Assembly (NCBI RefSeq): GCF_014764705.1
Contig: NZ_JACXXG010000004.1
Span: 124,001 to 188,000, forward strand
Direction of reading: 5' to 3'
Origin: Stutzerimonas kunmingensis
GTDB taxonomy: Bacteria; Pseudomonadota; Gammaproteobacteria; Pseudomonadales; Pseudomonadaceae
Length of the DNA: 64,000 nucleotides
Position 1 is the stretch's first letter, and every line of letters begins with the position of its first letter. The notes beneath the pieces were generated by a model. It did not search any database. It was not told the DNA's origin and was given only the letters and a program-made list of their open reading frames with translations. Shown piece after piece: positions 9,822-20,191 of this stretch. Made by a program: the position numbers and the translations under genes.

Positions 9822-11813
9822 TCAATCGAAGCGGAAACATAACATCGTGATGTCATCGCGCTGTGGGAATTCACCCTGATAGCGCGCCAGTGCGAGGCTG
9901 AAGGCTTCGCCCTGTTCGGCCAGGGGAAGCCGTGCATGCTCGCGGATCATGCTGGCGAAGCGGCTGTTGCCAAAGCCGAACCCGTCGTCGCCGCCGGCCT
10001 GGTCGAGGAAACCGTCGGTGGTCATGTAGAAGGTCCGCCCCGGTTGCAGGTCGACGCTGGTGTTGCGGTAGTCGCCGATGCGTTTATCGCCGATGGCGCG
10101 CCGCGCTGCCTTGATCTCGTGCACCTCTTCGCCATCACAGTAGTACAACGCAATCTTCGCGCCGGAATAATGCACCTTGCGCTGGCGCAAATCGACATAG
10201 GCGAGGCCGATATCCATGTTGGTCGCCAGGGCATGGGAGTCCTGCTCTTCGCGCAGCATGTTGCGCACGATCGCATCGGTACGCGCGAGCGCGGCGGCGG
10301 GGTCGTCCAGGCCGGTCGTGCCGAGCGCCTGATCGATGGCGGCGTGGGCCAGCATCGTCATCAACGCGCCGGGCACGCCGTGACCCGCGCAGTCGACGAT
10401 TCCGAACAGGCAGCCATGTTCGTCGGCGCGATATACATAGAAGTCGCCGCCGACGACATCACGTGGCCGCCAGAGCACCGCATGGCGATCACCCATGGCG
10501 GTGACCAGCTGCCGGTTGGGCAGGATCGAGCGCTGGATAAGGCTGGCGTAGTCGATCGAGTCGTCGATCTTCTTGTGCGCGGCGGCCATCTCCAGGTTGG
10601 CCTGTTCCAGGTCGCGGGTGCGCTCACGCACGCGATTCTCCAGCTCGCTGGTGTGGCTGCGAACCTGCTGCGCCATGGCACCGAAGGCTGCGCTGAGTTC
10701 GCCGATCTCGTCCTGCCGGTGCAGGGGCAGGGGGGCATCGTACTGTCCAGCCGCCAGAGCCTGGGCGCTGCGTCTCAGCTGGCGCAGCGGTTTGAGCACA
10801 CGCTTCTCGACCAGCCAGGCACCACCACCGATCAGCAGCAGGAACAGCACCAGAAACAGGGCGATTGCCGGCAGCAGCGGACGCACCTCGACGACCTGTG
10901 CGGTGCCCAGGTCCACGGCGCTGGCGACGAACCACTGCAGCTCGGGAATCCAGCTCAGCGCCAGCAAGCGGGGCGCGCCATCCAGGGTGACGCGCAACGT
11001 CGCCACCGTGCCGGGGTTCGCGCGGCTTTCCGCCATGGCCTGACGCACTGCCGAGGCCGCGCCGAGGTCGTCGAGCTGGCCGAGGATACTCGTCGACAAG
11101 GAGCGTCCACGCGCGGTTTCGGCGTTGAGCGTGACCAGATTCTGATTAGGGTGAACGAGGATGGAGCCGTAGGCATCGAGCACCATCGACTCGACGCCGA
11201 CCTTGTTCGCCTCGATGAAGTCATCCAGAAATGCTTGCAGGCTGATGCCGGAACCGACCAGGCCCAGGCGTCGATCGCCGTCACGCACCTGCACGTTGAA
11301 CCACACCTTGAGCTCCTCGGTGACCACCGAGCGGTCGACGTTGATGGCGTAGGGGGTATCGGCCTGCAGTGTCTGGAAGAACCATTCGTCGCGCGGGGCG
11401 TCCGGGGCCATCACATAGCGAGGCGCATCGCTGGGTGGCTGGTCGGGTCCGTTCGAGTAGTAGCCGTTGCTGCTCGCCGAGGCGGCGAAGTAGGCGTGGT
11501 CGCCGAAGGCCTGCTGGTAGCCGGCCGCTTCCTGGAAAAAGATCTTGCGCTTGGCCGGGTCCTGCTCGTCGTTCAACCAGGCCAGCGTCAGCTGCGAAGC
11601 CGCCAGCCGTTGAGCCAGTGCCAGTTCGCGTGAAACCGGTGCGAACAGGCGTTCGCGGTTGAGTTGGACCACATTACGCGCATAGGCCTCGCCGAAGCGA
11701 CTCAGCACGCCGAGCAGCGCCTCTCGGCCAATGAAACCGGCAAAGACGAAAGCAAGCAGGCAACTGAGCAACAATGCCAGCAGTGATTTGCCGCGCAGTC
11801 CAAGTGCCGCCAT
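9822..11813 (-). CDS. siaA: SiaA, membrane-anchored PP2C-type phosphatase with sensor domain
   Basis: 663 residues. Membrane segments lie at about 8-30 and 310-330; between them is a periplasmic Cache-like sensor (about 35-305). Then come a HAMP domain (about 332-385), a coiled-coil linker, and a SpoIIE/PP2C phosphatase domain (about 430-663). Phosphatase motifs visible are VVGGDFY, DCAGHGVPGA, TTDGFLDQ and RDDITMLCF, whose aspartates bind the metals. It dephosphorylates SiaC in response to a periplasmic signal (reported for P. aeruginosa; the ligand cannot be read from sequence). It is the first gene of the operon, and no clear promoter motif was identified in the gap to ettA. Confidence 0.93.
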   Translation of the reverse strand: MAALGLRGKSLLALLLSCLLAFVFAGFIGREALLGVLSRFGEAYARNVVQLNRERLFAPVSRELALAQRLAASQLTLAWLNDEQDPAKRKIFFQEAAGYQQAFGDHAYFAASASSNGYYSNGPDQPPSDAPRYVMAPDAPRDEWFFQTLQADTPYAINVDRSVVTEELKVWFNVQVRDGDRRLGLVGSGISLQAFLDDFIEANKVGVESMVLDAYGSILVHPNQNLVTLNAETARGRSLSTSILGQLDDLGAASAVRQAMAESRANPGTVATLRVTLDGAPRLLALSWIPELQWFVASAVDLGTAQVVEVRPLLPAIALFLVLFLLLIGGGAWLVEKRVLKPLRQLRRSAQALAAGQYDAPLPLHRQDEIGELSAAFGAMAQQVRSHTSELENRVRERTRDLEQANLEMAAAHKKIDDSIDYASLIQRSILPNRQLVTAMGDRHAVLWRPRDVVGGDFYVYRADEHGCLFGIVDCAGHGVPGALMTMLAHAAIDQALGTTGLDDPAAALARTDAIVRNMLREEQDSHALATNMDIGLAYVDLRQRKVHYSGAKIALYYCDGEEVHEIKAARRAIGDKRIGDYRNTSVDLQPGRTFYMTTDGFLDQAGGDDGFGFGNSRFASMIREHARLPLAEQGEAFSLALARYQGEFPQRDDITMLCFRFD

Positions 11814-11934
11814 GCGAATTGTCCTTTGTCGGTCGCGGGGGTCGGCATGGTGCGATTGCCGCGCCTGCCGGAGGGATCAGTAATTCACGCAGGCGGCATT
11901 GTGCCACTATTTGTGGGTGCTTTCTCTAGACACG

Positions 11935-11961
11935 ACAACGGAGCCTGTCCGGCTCCGTTGT
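11935..11961 (-). terminator. Hairpin after ettA
   Basis: Perfect 11-bp stem (ACAACGGAGCC / GGCTCCGTTGT) with loop TGTCC, 14 nt past the ettA stop. The T-run that should follow on the minus strand is weak, so this is a probable rather than a strong intrinsic terminator. Confidence 0.6.
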
Positions 11962-11974
11962 TGTGATCTACCGC

Positions 11975-13642
11975 TTACTGCGCCAGCTTCTTGTACTTGA
12001 CGCGGTGTGGCTGGGAGGCCGCGTCACCGAGGCGCTTCTTGCGATCGGCTTCATACTCGGTGTAGTTGCCTTCGAAGAACACGACACCGCCATCGTCCTC
12101 GTAGGAGAGGATGTGGGTGGCGACGCGGTCGAGGAACCAGCGGTCGTGGGAGATCACGATGGCCGAGCCGGGGAAGTCCAGCAGTGCCTCTTCCAGCGAG
12201 CGCAGGGTTTCCACGTCGAGGTCGTTGGACGGTTCGTCGAGCAGCAGCACGTTGGCGCCCTGCTTGAGGGTCAGCGCCAGGTGCAGACGACCGCGCTCAC
12301 CGCCGGAGAGATCCTTGACGAACTTCTGCTGGTCGGCGCCCTTGAAGTTGAAGCGGCCAACGTAACCGCGCGATGGCACCTCGTAGTTGCCGATGCGAAT
12401 CTGGTCCAAGCCATCGGAGACCGCTTCCCATACGGTCTTGCCACCGTCCAGGTCGTCGCGGCTCTGGTCCACGCAGGCCAACTGCACGGTATCGCCGATC
12501 TCGATGCTGCCGGAATCCGGGGTTTCCTTGCCCATCAGCATGCGGAACAGGGTCGACTTACCGGCACCGTTGCCACCGATCACGCCAACGATGGCGCCTT
12601 TCGGCACGCTGAAGGAGAGGTCGTCGATCAGTACGCGGTCGCCATAGCCCTTGGTGACGTTCTTGAATTCGATGACCTTGTCGCCCAGGCGCCGGCCGGC
12701 CGGGATGTAGATCTCGTTGGTCTCGGCGCGTTTCTGGAATTCCTGCGACTGCATTTCCTCGAAACGCTGCAGACGGGCCTTGGATTTGGACTGGCGGGCC
12801 TTGGCGCCTTTGCGCACCCACTCCAGCTCTTCCTTCATGGCTTTTTCGTGGGCCGACTGCTGCTTGGACTCCTGGGCCAGACGCTCGGACTTGGCTTCCA
12901 GCCAGCCGGAGTAGTTGCCCTCGTACGGGATGCCGGCGCCGCGGTCGAGCTCGAGAATCCAGCCGGCGACGTTGTCGAGGAAGTAGCGGTCGTGGGTGAT
13001 GGCCACTACGGTGCCCGGGAAGTCATGGAGGAAGCGCTCCAGCCAGGCCACCGAGTCGGCGTCCAGGTGGTTGGTCGGTTCGTCCAGCAGCAGCATGTCC
13101 GGGGCCGACAGCAGCAGGCGGCACAGGGCGACGCGGCGCTTCTCGCCGCCGGACAGGTGCGCGACCTTGGCATCCCAGGCCGGTAGACGCAGTGCGTCGG
13201 CGGCGACTTCCAGCTGGCGCTCCAGGTTATGGCCGTCGGATGCCTGCAGGATCGCTTCGAGCTTGGCCTGCTCGGCAGCCAGGGCATCGAAATCGGCGTC
13301 CGGCTCGGCGTAGGCGGCGTAGACGGCATCCAGGCGGGCCTGGGCGTCCTTGATCACACCAACCGCCTCCTCGACGATTTCGCGCACGGTCTTTTCCGGG
13401 TCGAGCTGCGGTTCCTGCGGCAGGTAGCCGACATTGATGCCCGGCATGGCACGGGCCTCGCCGTCGAACTCGGTGTCGACGCCGGCCATGATGCGCAGCA
13501 GGGTGGATTTACCGGCGCCGTTCAGGCCGAGCACGCCAATCTTGGCGCCGGGGAAGAACGACAGGGAGATGTTCTTGAGGATCTCACGCTTCGGCGGAAC
13601 GACCTTGCTCAGCCGGTGCATGGTGTAGACGTATTGAGCCAT
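11975..13642 (-). CDS. ettA: Energy-dependent translational throttle protein EttA (ABC-F ATPase)
   Basis: 555 residues from ATG 13642 (MAQYVYTMHRLSKVVPPKR), the exact family length; an in-frame upstream start only adds low-quality sequence. Two ABC domains carry Walker A motifs GLNGAGKST and GGNGAGKST, signatures HLSGGEKRR and DLSGGERGR, and Walker B LLLDEPTNHLD and LLLDEPSNDLD. Between them is the arm/linker rich in K, R and E. No membrane segment is present, which excludes a transporter. EttA sits in the ribosomal E site and gates entry into elongation according to ADP/ATP. It is divergent from glyA. Confidence 0.96.
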   Translation of the reverse strand: MAQYVYTMHRLSKVVPPKREILKNISLSFFPGAKIGVLGLNGAGKSTLLRIMAGVDTEFDGEARAMPGINVGYLPQEPQLDPEKTVREIVEEAVGVIKDAQARLDAVYAAYAEPDADFDALAAEQAKLEAILQASDGHNLERQLEVAADALRLPAWDAKVAHLSGGEKRRVALCRLLLSAPDMLLLDEPTNHLDADSVAWLERFLHDFPGTVVAITHDRYFLDNVAGWILELDRGAGIPYEGNYSGWLEAKSERLAQESKQQSAHEKAMKEELEWVRKGAKARQSKSKARLQRFEEMQSQEFQKRAETNEIYIPAGRRLGDKVIEFKNVTKGYGDRVLIDDLSFSVPKGAIVGVIGGNGAGKSTLFRMLMGKETPDSGSIEIGDTVQLACVDQSRDDLDGGKTVWEAVSDGLDQIRIGNYEVPSRGYVGRFNFKGADQQKFVKDLSGGERGRLHLALTLKQGANVLLLDEPSNDLDVETLRSLEEALLDFPGSAIVISHDRWFLDRVATHILSYEDDGGVVFFEGNYTEYEADRKKRLGDAASQPHRVKYKKLAQ

Positions 13643-13895
13643 GGAAACGAATGCCCGTGACAGTGGTGAATGATGCCTGACCCAGGCCGTGGGGGGCCGA
13701 AAATGGGGTGGCATGGAAAGGGCGCAAAGCTACCCGAATGCACCGGTCAGGGCAAACCGCGACAGTGCGCCGTCGCGGCTGCGGAAGCGGCGGCTGTTCA
13801 TCTTGTGCATGACTATCGCTCATACCCGCAACCGGTCGGATGAGGTAGAATCCGCGCCTCTCTTTTATACCGCCAGCTGATCTCAGAGGACTGCC

Positions 13896-15149
<1,254 letters not shown>

Positions 15150-15169
15150 GACGTTACATCGCTGCATCG

Positions 15170-15192
15170 AAAGCCCGCGAAAGCGGGCTTTT
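15170..15192 (+). terminator. Rho-independent terminator of glyA
   Basis: AAAGCCCGC / GCGGGCTTT stem with a GAAA-type tight loop followed by a T-run (TTTTT), 20 nt after the glyA stop. Confidence 0.9.
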
Positions 15193-15284
15193 TGCTGTCT
15201 GGCGGTTGTCGCGACACATCTTCCTGATCCCTGGCGATTGCGGCGCGCTAGACTGCCGTGTCCTGTTCCTCCGGAGTCCGACTC

Positions 15285-15746
15285 ATGTTCAAGCGCGCCA
15301 CGGGTGTGATCCTGCCGCCACCGGTCATCTATCTGCTGTTTCTCGCGGCAGCCTGGCTGCTGGAGTCGGCGTTGCCGATCGCCTTGCCGCGCAATCTCTG
15401 GACTCACTACCTGGGCTGGGGGCTGATCGACGCGGGCGTGTTGCTGATGCTCTGGGCCGGCTTGCTGATGCTCTGGCGCAGGACCACGGTCAATCCCTAT
15501 GGCAAGCCCGCGAAGCTGCTGGAAGAGGGGCCGTTCGGTTTCTCGCGCAACCCGATCTATCTGGCCGACAGCCTGATCTACTGTGGCATCGCGCTGCTCT
15601 GGGGCACGCTGTGGCCCTGGCTGTTGCTGCCTGCCCTGATCTTCACCATGCAGCGCGCCGTGATCATGCATGAGGAGCGCTTGCTGACCCAGCTGTTTGG
15701 CGACGACTATCTGGCGTACTGTGGACGGGTGCGCCGCTGGTTGTAA
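15285..15746 (+). CDS. Isoprenylcysteine carboxyl methyltransferase-like membrane protein
   Basis: 153 residues from ATG 15285, with CCGGAG upstream. Hydrophobic segments lie near residues 8-27, 42-63 and 100-125. The block KLLEEGPFGFSRNPIYLADSLIY holds the conserved G-P-F..SRNP.Y signature of the ICMT/phospholipid methyltransferase (PEMT) superfamily, and the end has MHEERLLTQLFGDDYLAYCGRVRRWL, the usual E-E..L...F...Y..Y..V.RW. It probably uses SAM on a small hydrophobic substrate in the inner membrane. Bacterial members of this type are mostly uncharacterised. Confidence 0.85.
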   Translation: MFKRATGVILPPPVIYLLFLAAAWLLESALPIALPRNLWTHYLGWGLIDAGVLLMLWAGLLMLWRRTTVNPYGKPAKLLEEGPFGFSRNPIYLADSLIYCGIALLWGTLWPWLLLPALIFTMQRAVIMHEERLLTQLFGDDYLAYCGRVRRWL

Positions 15747-15803
15747 CGGCGATGTCGAGAGTTGTTGTCCTATAGTGAATTCAGACACCGCGGAGTGATG
15801 CTC

Positions 15804-16172
15804 ATGACTGATTCCCCCAGTGATCGCCGGCGCTTCCAGCGTATCGAGTTCGATGCCGCCACTGAGTTGGTGCAGGGCGACCGGCGCTGGCCGGTCGAGC
15901 TGCATGACCTGTCCCTGAAAGGCCTGCTGGTTCGCCGCCCGGAAGGCTGGGATGCCGATGCTAAACAGCCGTTCGAAGCGCGGGTGCGCCTGGCCGATGA
16001 TGCCGAGGTGCGCATGGAGGTGGCGATGACCCATGAAGAGGGCGATCTGATCGGCTTCGTCTGCCAGCATATCGATCTCGACTCGATCGCCCACCTGCGG
16101 CGCCTGGTCGAACTCAACCTCGGCGACGACGCACTGCTGGAACGCGAGCTGGCCGCACTTGGCGGCCAGTAA
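15804..16172 (+). CDS. PilZ domain protein (c-di-GMP binding)
   Basis: 122 residues from ATG 15804 (CGGAG about 8 nt before); ATG 15798 is an alternative. The c-di-GMP signature is complete: an arginine-rich start [10 protein letters not shown] (RxxxR) and later DLSLKGLLV (D-x-S-x-x-G). This is a stand-alone PilZ domain with a short C-terminal helix ([13 protein letters not shown]). It is a possible receptor for c-di-GMP; any link to the SiaD cyclase 7 kb away is speculation. It lies convergent to radA with a 3-nt gap. Confidence 0.9.
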   Translation: MTDSPSDRRRFQRIEFDAATELVQGDRRWPVELHDLSLKGLLVRRPEGWDADAKQPFEARVRLADDAEVRMEVAMTHEEGDLIGFVCQHIDLDSIAHLRRLVELNLGDDALLERELAALGGQ

Positions 16173-16175
16173 CGA

Positions 16176-17537
16176 TCACTCGAACAGCGCGTCGAGCGCC
16201 TGCTCCAGGCGGGTCACGGCGATGATCTGCAAACCGGCGGGGGCTTCCTTCGGCGCATTGCCCTTGGGCACGATGGCGCGCTTGAAGCCGTGCTTGGCGG
16301 CCTCCTTCAGACGCTCCTGACCACTTGGCACCGGGCGGATCTCGCCCGACAGGCCCACTTCACCGAACACCAGCAGATCGGTATCCAGCGGCCGGTTGCG
16401 CAGGCTGGAGATCACCGCGGCCATCAGCGCCAGATCCGCCGCGGTTTCCAGCACCTTCACGCCGCCGACCACGTTGATGAACACGTCCTGATCGTAGGTG
16501 GGAATGCTGCCATGCCGATGCAGCACGGCCAGCAGCATGGCCAGGCGGTTCTGGTCGAGGCCCAGGGTGACGCGGCGCGGGTTGGCCAGGTGGCTGGTAT
16601 CGACCAGCGCCTGCACCTCCACCAGCATCGGCCGGGTGCCTTCCCAGGTAGCCATCACCACGCTGCCCGGCACCGCTTCCTGGGCGCGGGTTAGGAAGAT
16701 CGCCGACGGGTTGGTGACTTCTTTCAGACCCTTGTCGGTCATGCCGAACACACCGAGCTCGTTGACCGCGCCGAAGCGGTTCTTCACTGCGCGCAAGAGG
16801 CGCAGGCGACCGTCGGACTCGCCCTCGAAATACAGCACCGTATCGACCATGTGCTCGAGCACACGCGGCCCGGCGAGGGCGCCTTCCTTGGTCACGTGGC
16901 CGACGAGGAAGATTGCCGTGCCGCTCTGCTTGGCGAAACGGACCAGCAGCGCCGCGCTCTCGCGCACCTGAGCCACACCGCCCGGCGCGGACTGCAGCTG
17001 CTCGGTGAAGATGGTCTGGATCGAGTCGATCACCATCACCTTGGGCTTTTCCAGCCGCGCGGTAGCGATGATTGATTCGATGCAGGTCTCGGTCATCACC
17101 TTGAGCCGGTCCTGCGGCAGGTCCAGACGACGCGCACGCATGGCCACCTGCTGCTGGGATTCTTCACCGGTGACGTAGAGTGCCGGATACTGCTGGGCGA
17201 TGGCGCAGAGGGTCTGCAGCAGGATCGTCGACTTGCCGATACCCGGATCACCGCCGATCAGCACTACCGAGCCGTCCACCAGCCCCCCTCCGAGTACGCG
17301 ATCCAGCTCGCCGGAAGCGGTGGAAAAGCGCGGTACTTCCTCGACGCTGACCTCGGCGAGCGTCCTGATGTTGGCCTGCTCCCCGGCCCAGCCTGCGCGG
17401 CCGGATGGCGGTGCCGCACCCTCGATGATCGTTTCCACCAGCGTATTCCAGGCGCCACAGTCACCGCACTGGCCGGCCCATTTCGGGAAGGTCGAGCCGC
17501 ATTCGGTGCAGCCATACATGCGCTTGGCCTTGGCCAT
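16176..17537 (-). CDS. radA: DNA repair protein RadA
   Basis: 453 residues from ATG 17537 (MAKAKRMYGC). N-terminal four-cysteine zinc finger (CTEC ... CGDC, about 9-27), RecA-like ATPase with Walker A GGDPGIGKST (about 95-104), the RadA-specific KNRFG motif (AVKNRFGAVNELG), and a C-terminal Lon-like (S16 fold) domain. RadA is a branch-migration helicase in recombinational repair and natural transformation. It ends 3 nt from the convergent PilZ gene. Confidence 0.97.
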   Translation of the reverse strand: MAKAKRMYGCTECGSTFPKWAGQCGDCGAWNTLVETIIEGAAPPSGRAGWAGEQANIRTLAEVSVEEVPRFSTASGELDRVLGGGLVDGSVVLIGGDPGIGKSTILLQTLCAIAQQYPALYVTGEESQQQVAMRARRLDLPQDRLKVMTETCIESIIATARLEKPKVMVIDSIQTIFTEQLQSAPGGVAQVRESAALLVRFAKQSGTAIFLVGHVTKEGALAGPRVLEHMVDTVLYFEGESDGRLRLLRAVKNRFGAVNELGVFGMTDKGLKEVTNPSAIFLTRAQEAVPGSVVMATWEGTRPMLVEVQALVDTSHLANPRRVTLGLDQNRLAMLLAVLHRHGSIPTYDQDVFINVVGGVKVLETAADLALMAAVISSLRNRPLDTDLLVFGEVGLSGEIRPVPSGQERLKEAAKHGFKRAIVPKGNAPKEAPAGLQIIAVTRLEQALDALFE

Positions 17538-17653
17538 GGGAAACTCCGGGTCTGATTGGTGGTGTCGCATGATAACGGCTGACTTGATCGCCATCAGCCA
17601 CAAGCGGCGAGGCAGCGGCCAGACTGTAAACAAATCGAACAGGAGTGAGCGCC

Positions 17654-18088
17654 ATGCGACATCTGTTGTTTCTGCATCTACTGGGCGCCAGTGTCTGGGT
17701 TGGCGGGCATCTGGTACTGCTGTTCAGTGTGCTGCCGGGTGCCCTGCGTCGCCGCGATGTGCAACCGGTACGCCAGTTCGAACAACTCTATGAGCGCGTC
17801 GGGATACCTGCGCTGCTGGTGCAGATCGTCAGCGGGCTCTGGCTGGCCAGCCTCTGGCTGCCCCATGGGCAATGGTTCGATTCGTCGCCCATGGCGCATC
17901 TGGTGCAAGCCAAGCTGGTACTGCTCGGATTTACCGCGCTGCTCGGCGTGCATGCGCGGCTGGCACTGATTCCCAAGCTGGATGCGCAGCGCCTGCCGCA
18001 ACTGGGGCTACACATCGTGCTGATCACCTTGACTGCGGTTGCCTTCGTCTGGGTCGGCTCCGGGTTCCGCTTCGGTGGATTGTTCTAG
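17654..18088 (+). CDS. CopD-family membrane protein
   Basis: 144 residues from ATG 17654 with a perfect AGGAG 8 nt upstream; the GTG at 17645 is less likely. Four membrane segments (about 2-24, 48-70, 80-100, 118-140). The first helix reads HLLFLHLLGASVWVGGHLVLL, with the H...H spacing seen in CopD/DUF2269-like proteins that bind heme or copper. It is stand-alone with no CopC beside it, so a role in copper uptake is not assured. It ends at a terminator shared with the convergent YdcH-like gene. Confidence 0.75.
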   Translation: MRHLLFLHLLGASVWVGGHLVLLFSVLPGALRRRDVQPVRQFEQLYERVGIPALLVQIVSGLWLASLWLPHGQWFDSSPMAHLVQAKLVLLGFTALLGVHARLALIPKLDAQRLPQLGLHIVLITLTAVAFVWVGSGFRFGGLF

Positions 18089-18103
18089 CGGGCCAGACAG
18101 CAA

Positions 18104-18126
18104 GAAGCCCGCACATGGCGGGCTTC
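18104..18126. terminator. Terminator between CopD-like and YdcH-like genes
   Basis: GAAGCCCGC / GCGGGCTTC stem with a 5-nt loop, placed between two convergent genes. The T-run is short (TTCCCTT on plus; TTCTTGCTG on minus). Confidence 0.75.
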
Positions 18127-18145
18127 CCTTCACGGGTAGGCGCTA

Positions 18146-18415
18146 TCAGCCGCAGCAACCGCCGCAGCAGCTGCCCGAGGCGCGCTTGATGTCGCGGGCG
18201 ATGTCGTCCTTCATCGCCACGCGCTCCTGCTTGAGGGCATTGAGCGCGCTGTCGTCTAGAGTTTCGACACCGTCTTCGACGCGGCAGATGCGCTTGTCCA
18301 GCGCTTCGTATTCATCCGCTTTGCGGGCGAAGGCCGGATCTTCCTGACGCAGTTTCTGCAACTGCTCGCGTTTCTCAGGGAAATCCTTGATCAGTGGGTG
18401 ATGTTCGACGTGCAT
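18146..18415 (-). CDS. YdcH/DUF465 family protein with a cysteine-rich tail
   Basis: 89 residues. The central helical hairpin FAAKADEYEALDKRI-like (FARKADEYEALDKRICRVE) and LKQERVAMKDDI match the YdcH/DUF465 family of small coiled-coil proteins of unknown function. Members are usually about 70 residues; this one adds an N-terminal HPLIKDFPEKREQL stretch and ends in CCGGCCG, four cysteines in two pairs. The tail could bind a metal or form disulfides. Function not known. Confidence 0.85.
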   Translation of the reverse strand: MHVEHHPLIKDFPEKREQLQKLRQEDPAFARKADEYEALDKRICRVEDGVETLDDSALNALKQERVAMKDDIARDIKRASGSCCGGCCG

Positions 18416-18638
18416 GGAAACCGCTCCGGTTTGTCAGGAAGGCGTTCACCTTAGTCTCCTTCCTCCGAGAACCGGTTGACGGCGATCAAGCGAACCTCAT
18501 TCGCAATAACCGGTCGATGAAAGGCGTTCTGTCGTGGCCTGCGCCGGCAAGCTCGCCTATGCTCTACCACGGCGTTCACCGCCATGTCCGCGGGGGCATG
18601 GCGGGCGGCCCGGTCATCCACTAAAGGAAAATCTACGT

Positions 18639-19049
18639 ATGAGTCTGATCAACGAATTCAAGGCGTTTGCCGTGCGGGGAAATGTCGTCGACATGGCCGT
18701 GGGTATCGTCATCGGCGCTGCGTTCGGCAAGATTGTGTCGTCGTTCGTCGACGGGGTGATCATGCCGCCGCTGGGGCTGCTGATCGGCGGGGTGGACTTC
18801 TCGGATCTGGCGATAGTGCTCAAGGACGCCGTCGGCGAGGCCCCAGCGGTGGTGTTGCGGTACGGTGCATTCATTCAGACCGTGGTGGATTTCGTGATCA
18901 TCGCCTTCGCCATCTTCATGGCGATCAAGGCGATCAACCATCTCAAGCGCAAGGAAGCCGAGGCGCCATCTGCGCCGCCAGCGCCCTCCAAGGAAGAGTT
19001 GTTGCTGACCGAGATACGCGACCTGCTCAAGGAGCAGAGGGGAAGCTGA
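18639..19049 (+). CDS. mscL: Large-conductance mechanosensitive channel
   Basis: 136 residues, family length. It starts [22 protein letters not shown], has TM1 (about 15-45, with the gate [14 protein letters not shown]) and TM2 (about 75-100), and a cytoplasmic C-terminal helix ending EIRDLLKEQ. It forms a homopentamer that releases solutes on hypo-osmotic shock. I chose ATG 18639 with AAAGGAAA upstream. It is followed by a strong hairpin. Confidence 0.97.
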   Translation: MSLINEFKAFAVRGNVVDMAVGIVIGAAFGKIVSSFVDGVIMPPLGLLIGGVDFSDLAIVLKDAVGEAPAVVLRYGAFIQTVVDFVIIAFAIFMAIKAINHLKRKEAEAPSAPPAPSKEELLLTEIRDLLKEQRGS

Positions 19050-19057
19050 AACGGGGG

Positions 19058-19088
19058 CCGTTACCCGGCGGCTGGCGCCGGGTAACGG
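19058..19088. terminator. Hairpin between mscL and ccpA
   Basis: 13-bp stem (CCGTTACCCGGCG / CGCCGGGTAACGG) with loop GCTGG between two convergent genes, 9 nt after mscL and 8 nt before the ccpA stop. The stem is very stable; T-runs are poor on both sides. Confidence 0.7.
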
Positions 19089-19095
19089 GGAGCGA

Positions 19096-20132
19096 TCACT
19101 CTGGCTTCGGAGTGTTCGCGGTGCTGGCGGGAAGTACCGGATAGGCGACTTGCGGCTGCTCGCCGGTCACGCTGTGCAGGAACGCGGTAATCGCGCTGAC
19201 TTCGTCCTTGTCCAGTTTACGGCCCAGTTGGCTGTCACCCATGATCGCAACGGCCTGTTCGAGCTCCCAGACCTCACCACTGTGGAAGTACGGCGGGGTC
19301 AGCGCGACATTGCGCAGCGGCGCGGCACGGAAGACGTACTCGTCGCTGGCGGTATTGGTCACCGCGAAGCGTCCCTTGTCGCCGGTCGGCAGTACTTCGG
19401 CTCCGGGCTTCTTGATCACGCCGAAGGGGAAGTAACCCTGACCGCCAAGGTTGACGCCGTTGTGGCAGGAAGAGCAGCCGGCGTCCATGAACAGGGCGAG
19501 CCCCTGTTTCTGCTTGTCGTCCAGCGCCCCGTCCTCACCTTTGAGGAAGCGGTCGAACGGCGAGTTCGGCGTGGTCAGGCTGACTTCGAAGGCTTCCAGG
19601 GCGTAGGCCATGTTGTCGAAACTGACCGGCTCCTTGTCGTTGGGGAAGGCCTTCTTGAACTCGGCGGCGTACTCCGGAATGCTCTGCAGCGTCGAGACGA
19701 CACGCTCGGGCGTACTGTTCATTTCCACGCTTGCCTGGACCGGCCCCTTGGCCTGTTCCTGCAGATCCTTGGCGCGTCCGTCCCAGAACTGCGCGGCGTT
19801 GAATACGGCGTTCAGCACGGTGGGCGAGTTGCGCGGGCCCTTCTGCCAGCCGTGACCGATCGAGGTTGGCACGTTGTCGCTGCCGCCGATGCTCAGGTTG
19901 TGGCAGGTGTTGCAGCTGATGACGTGACTGCTGGACAGGCGCGGGTCGAACCAGAGTTTGTGACCGAGCATTGCCTGATCTTCGCTGACCTTCTGACCTT
20001 CTGACCGCGGACCTCGGTGACCTTGTCCGGAATCGGTTTGAACATCGCGTTGGCGCGCTCACGCAGCTCATCAGCGTTCGCTGCGCTGGTCATTAGTAGG
20101 CTGCTAAGCAATAACGGAATAGAAGGGCGCAT
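19096..20132 (-). pseudogene. ccpA: Di-heme cytochrome c peroxidase, broken by an 8-bp tandem duplication
   Basis: Start ATG 20132 with AAAGGAGC upstream and a signal peptide (RPSIPLLLSSLLMTSAANA). The protein reads normally to TEVRGQKV. It then leaves frame because TTCTGACC (plus strand) occurs twice, at 19991-19998 and 19999-20006, where the intact gene needs it once. Removing one copy restores a normal 342-residue enzyme continuing SEDQAMLGHKLWFDPRLS. Heme sites CNTCH (low-potential heme) and CSSCH are both downstream of the break. As written, only a 79-residue product ending at 19893 is made. CcpA reduces hydrogen peroxide in the periplasm using cytochrome c or azurin. Real mutation, phase variation or error are all possible. 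Confidence 0.85.
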
Positions 20133-20191
20133 CACGGAAGCTCCTTTTGTGTTGGCTGGCTCTAGGAGGCGCCTTTTCGTCAAGCGACCGC

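Noticed and set aside
18416-18638. Possible small gene upstream of mscL
   Set aside because: Only low-quality frames; the gap most likely holds the mscL promoter, though no clear -35/-10 pair was found.
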